In this document: one piece after another, positions 61,742 through 64,000 of the stretch
Numbering within the stretch: position 1 is the stretch's first letter
Layout of the letters: every line of letters begins with the position of its first letter
NCBI RefSeq assembly: GCF_900115775.1
Contig: NZ_FOXS01000001.1
Coordinates: forward strand, 1,178,001 to 1,242,000
Source of the DNA: Hymenobacter arizonensis
GTDB lineage: Bacteria > Bacteroidota > Bacteroidia > Cytophagales > Hymenobacteraceae
Length of the DNA stretch: 64,000 bases
Direction of reading: 5' to 3'
The notes under the pieces: generated by a model
What the model was told of the DNA's origin: nothing
What the model saw: the letters and a program-made list of their open reading frames with translations, nothing else
The model's database searches: none
Made by a program: the position numbers and the translations under genes

Positions 61742-62215
61742 ATGGCTTTTCTGACCCTAAAGCGGATGAGAACCTATAGTTTGTGTGCCATCCTGGGTTT
61801 GGGCATGGCTGCCGCTCTCGGTGGCTGTGGCAAAGCGGCAAACGAGGCAAAGCCCCAGTACGAACTGCTGGAAACGCGCTGGATGCTGAAACAAGTGGAC
61901 GAGACGCCGGTCATGGTTTCCAGCTTTAGCTACGACTACGATTCCTACATCCAACTCAAACGCATCGACAACCGCGCAGTGGGCTTGGCGGCCTGTGATG
62001 CCATCTCGGCTCGTTTTGCGTTGACTACTGCTACCAAACAGCTCTCGCTTTCTCAGATGGGCACCATGCAGAGCAGCTGCGCCAGTCCTTTCCTGTCCAA
62101 CCGCTATTTATCGGCGCTGGCTCAGACTGCCCGGTACGAATTAGAAGGTAACAAACTGTTTCTCTACGACGCCCAAGCAGCGAAACCGAGGCTAATCTTT
62201 GAGGCGGCGCAGTAA
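61742..62215 (+). CDS. META-domain lipoprotein
   Basis: A 157-residue lipoprotein. A lipobox (LGGC, Cys about 29) follows a basic N-terminus; MRTYSLCAIL at 61766 is an alternative start. The mature part fits the META/HslJ domain: LLETRWMLKQVDETPV, a mid-domain AVGLAACDAISARF (the G-C-N region) and LSLSQMGTMQSSC, ending RLIFEAA. META proteins are outer-membrane or periplasmic and linked to stress and antibiotic resistance in some bacteria. It follows the DUF1573 gene by 30 bp and is probably co-transcribed. Confidence 0.78.
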   Translation: MAFLTLKRMRTYSLCAILGLGMAAALGGCGKAANEAKPQYELLETRWMLKQVDETPVMVSSFSYDYDSYIQLKRIDNRAVGLAACDAISARFALTTATKQLSLSQMGTMQSSCASPFLSNRYLSALAQTARYELEGNKLFLYDAQAAKPRLIFEAAQ

Positions 62216-62283
62216 TCTCTAGTCCTGTAGAACATTACAGAAAAAACGGTCTTTGTATTCACGTTTTTTTTGTTGAACGAACG

Positions 62284-62316
62284 AAGGTCTTGCCATTTAG
62301 GTGAGACCTTTTTTCT
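62284..62316 (+). terminator. intrinsic terminator
   Basis: AAGGTCT (62284-62290) pairs with AGACCTT (62304-62310), followed by TTTTTC. It closes the DUF1573-META unit. Confidence 0.7.
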
Positions 62317-62441
62317 TGGGTAAGCTGTAGAAGCCTTACCCCCTCAACGAAACAGACCACGGCCAGTTTTTTCAAAAATCTGGTGAATTTAAAAGTTGCT
62401 ACCTCACACCCCGTTCTCTAACTACTTTACCCACTGTTCAT

Positions 62442-62963
62442 ATGGAAGACGCAGCCTCGCACCCGCCTCAGCACGCAGGCCCTGATTATGAAGTGCCCGC
62501 CCAAACGCGCATTGGCCACATCCACCTGCAGGTCACGGACCTGGAGAAATCCCTGGCGTTTTACCGCGACATTTTGGGCTTTAAAGTCATGCAGCGCTTT
62601 GGCAACCAAGCGGCTTTTATTTCGGCGGGTGGCTACCACCACCACATTGGTTTGAATACCTGGAACAGCCTCGGCGGCCCGCCTGCTCGCAAGCACGGCG
62701 CAGGGCTCTACCACACGGCCATTCTCTACCCCACGCGGGCCGATTTAGCCCAGGCCCTCCGACAACTGGCGGCGGCCAACTACCCCATCACGGGCTCGGC
62801 TGACCACGGCGTTTCGGAAGCCATTTATTTGGACGACCCCGACGGCAACGGTGTGGAATTGTACTGGGACCGGCCGCAGGCCCAGTGGCCCATCGCCCCC
62901 GATGGCAGCGTGCAGATGTATACCCGGGCGCTGGATATGGCCGGGCTGTTAGCCGAACGCTAA
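62442..62963 (+). CDS. VOC-family protein (glyoxalase/extradiol-dioxygenase type)
   Basis: A 173-residue metal-dependent VOC protein. The first beta-alpha-beta-beta unit opens IGHIHLQVTDLEKSLAFYRDILGFKV (about 25-50), which holds the first metal His. YHHHIGLNTW and GLYHTAILYP supply further His, and the C-terminal DPDGNGVELYWDRP gives the metal Glu. This is close to catechol-2,3-dioxygenase CatE-like proteins, whose substrates are mostly unknown. No aromatic degradation genes lie beside it. It precedes alanine dehydrogenase by 131 bp. Confidence 0.88.
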   Translation: MEDAASHPPQHAGPDYEVPAQTRIGHIHLQVTDLEKSLAFYRDILGFKVMQRFGNQAAFISAGGYHHHIGLNTWNSLGGPPARKHGAGLYHTAILYPTRADLAQALRQLAAANYPITGSADHGVSEAIYLDDPDGNGVELYWDRPQAQWPIAPDGSVQMYTRALDMAGLLAER

Positions 62964-63036
62964 TCCTTGCGGGGTGGTTTAGGCGTGGCGGCGCAATGCC
63001 AAAGTATTTTGCAATGCCTGAGGGGCGGCGGCCCCT

Positions 63037-63044
63037 TATCTTTA
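63037..63044 (+). promoter_or_regulatory. possible -7 box of alanine dehydrogenase
   Basis: TATCTTTA (TAnnTTTn), 50 nt before the ATG at 63095. A GGGGC/GCCCC hairpin lies immediately upstream. Confidence 0.35.
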
Positions 63045-63094
63045 CGCCACGAATTCTCACCTCAGCCTCAACCTTCACTCCCACCACTCCGCTC

Positions 63095-64000
63095 ATGATA
63101 ATCGGCGTTCCTAAGGAAATTAAAAACAATGAAAACCGCGTGGGCCTCACGCCCGCCGGCGTCGCCGAATTGCGCAAGCACGGCCACACACTCCTCGTGC
63201 AAAATACCGCCGGCGAAGGCAGCGGCTTTTCCGACGACGAGTACACCACGGCCGGCGCTACCATGCTCCCCACCATCGCCGATGTGTATGAGCAGGCCGA
63301 GATGATTATTAAGGTTAAAGAGCCTATTGCCGAAGAGTATCCCCTCATCAAAGAAAATCAGCTGCTCTTCACCTACTTCCACTTCGCCAGCGGCGAAGAG
63401 CTGACCCACGCCATGATTGAGCGCAAGGCCATCTGCCTCGCTTACGAGACCGTGGAGCTCAGCAACCGCGCCCTGCCCCTGCTCATTCCGATGAGCGAAG
63501 TAGCTGGCCGCATGGCTCCGCAGGAAGGTGCCAAGTACCTGGAGAAGCCCCTGAAAGGCCGCGGCATTCTGCTGGGCGGCGTACCTGGTGTGAAGCCGGC
63601 CAACGTGCTGGTACTGGGCGGCGGCGTAGTAGGCACGCAGGCTGCCAAAGTAGCTGCAGGCCTCGGCGCGCAGGTTACCATCATGGACATCAGCCTGAAC
63701 CGCTTGCGCGAGCTCGACGACTTCATGCCCAAAAACGTGGTGACGCAGTACTCGAACGAGTACAACATCCGCGAAGCCATCAAAACTTCCGACCTGATTG
63801 TGGGCGCGGTGTTGATTCCCGGTGCCAAGGCGCCGCACCTCATCACCCGCGACATGCTGAAGAGCATGCGTCCCGGCACGGTGGTAGTTGACGTGGCCGT
63901 GGACCAAGGCGGTTGCATCGAAACCTGCCACCCCACCACCCACGAAAACCCGACCTTCATCATCGACGACGTGGTGCACTACTGCGTAGCCAACATGCCC
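63095..64000 (+). CDS. ald: alanine dehydrogenase, N-terminal 302 residues (cut by window edge)
   Basis: NAD-dependent oxidative deamination of alanine to pyruvate, or the reverse. It starts [20 protein letters not shown], the standard family N-terminus; substrate-pocket residues include KVKEP (Lys about 75), FTYFHFAS (His about 96) and ETVEL. The Rossmann fold [14 protein letters not shown] starts at about 169. DQGGCIE (Asp about 271) is the catalytic Asp region, followed by [18 protein letters not shown] at the window end. The frame is open without a stop to base 64000. Length so far matches a 370-residue enzyme. Confidence 0.95.
   Translation, partial: MIIGVPKEIKNNENRVGLTPAGVAELRKHGHTLLVQNTAGEGSGFSDDEYTTAGATMLPTIADVYEQAEMIIKVKEPIAEEYPLIKENQLLFTYFHFASGEELTHAMIERKAICLAYETVELSNRALPLLIPMSEVAGRMAPQEGAKYLEKPLKGRGILLGGVPGVKPANVLVLGGGVVGTQAAKVAAGLGAQVTIMDISLNRLRELDDFMPKNVVTQYSNEYNIREAIKTSDLIVGAVLIPGAKAPHLITRDMLKSMRPGTVVVDVAVDQGGCIETCHPTTHENPTFIIDDVVHYCVANMP

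Overview
The window comes from a Bacteroidota chromosome, most likely Hymenobacter or a close Cytophagales relative (genus is inference). The evidence is SusC/SusD/SusE genes, C-terminal type IX secretion (T9SS) sorting domains, Bacteroidota promoters (TTG-N19-TAnnTTTG), a near absence of Shine-Dalgarno sites, GC-rich coding DNA and many long intergenic hairpins. Most genes are ordinary chromosomal genes. No CRISPR array, tRNA, rRNA, prophage or transposase gene was recognised.

Layout. 1-1.5 kb: start of a DEAD-box helicase, a cold-shock protein and a thioesterase. 1.5-12.5 kb: an AT-rich unknown gene, an AddA/RecB-like helicase, a VKOR-like membrane protein, a leucine-rich-repeat protein kinase, an M28 peptidase, an esterase, an outer-membrane protein and a secreted unknown. 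12.5-24 kb: pyruvate carboxylase, an SDR without its catalytic tyrosine beside a photolyase, TetR plus ABC1 kinase, dienelactone hydrolase, DoxX and a membrane AraC regulator. 24-33.6 kb (minus strand): an aromatic amino acid block, trpE-trpG-trpD-trpC-trpF-trpB-trpA-aroG, followed by phenylalanine hydroxylase. 33.6-35.5 kb: a secreted esterase and a secreted unknown. 36-48 kb: an alpha-glucan utilisation locus (SusC, SusD, SusE-like, a T9SS protein, an N-acetylglucosamine-kinase-like ATPase, a T9SS-exported GH13 amylase). 48-64 kb: DUF2027/Smr protein, M1 peptidase, a small gene split by an in-frame stop, RNase P RNA, cytochrome c plus sorbosone-type dehydrogenase, a sigma-54-type response regulator, a LuxE-like protein, lipoproteins, a fused E1 2-oxoacid dehydrogenase, DUF1573 and VOC proteins, and the start of alanine dehydrogenase.

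The strongest regulatory find is upstream of trpE: a promoter -7 box, a 24-codon leader peptide with three consecutive Trp codons, and RNA segments that can be paired by hand into the 1:2, 2:3 and 3:4 structures of classical attenuation, ending in an intrinsic terminator before trpE. phhA also has its own promoter and a terminator between that promoter and its start codon, so a second conditional terminator is likely. Five of the eight junctions from trpE to phhA carry long hairpin repeats, some followed by T-tracts, and the same repeat families recur across the window. Other points worth attention are a 60-bp perfect palindrome nested inside a second inverted repeat, a 149-bp MITE-like element, and several enzymes with altered catalytic motifs (SDR, sigma-54 activator, AddA nuclease, LRR kinase).
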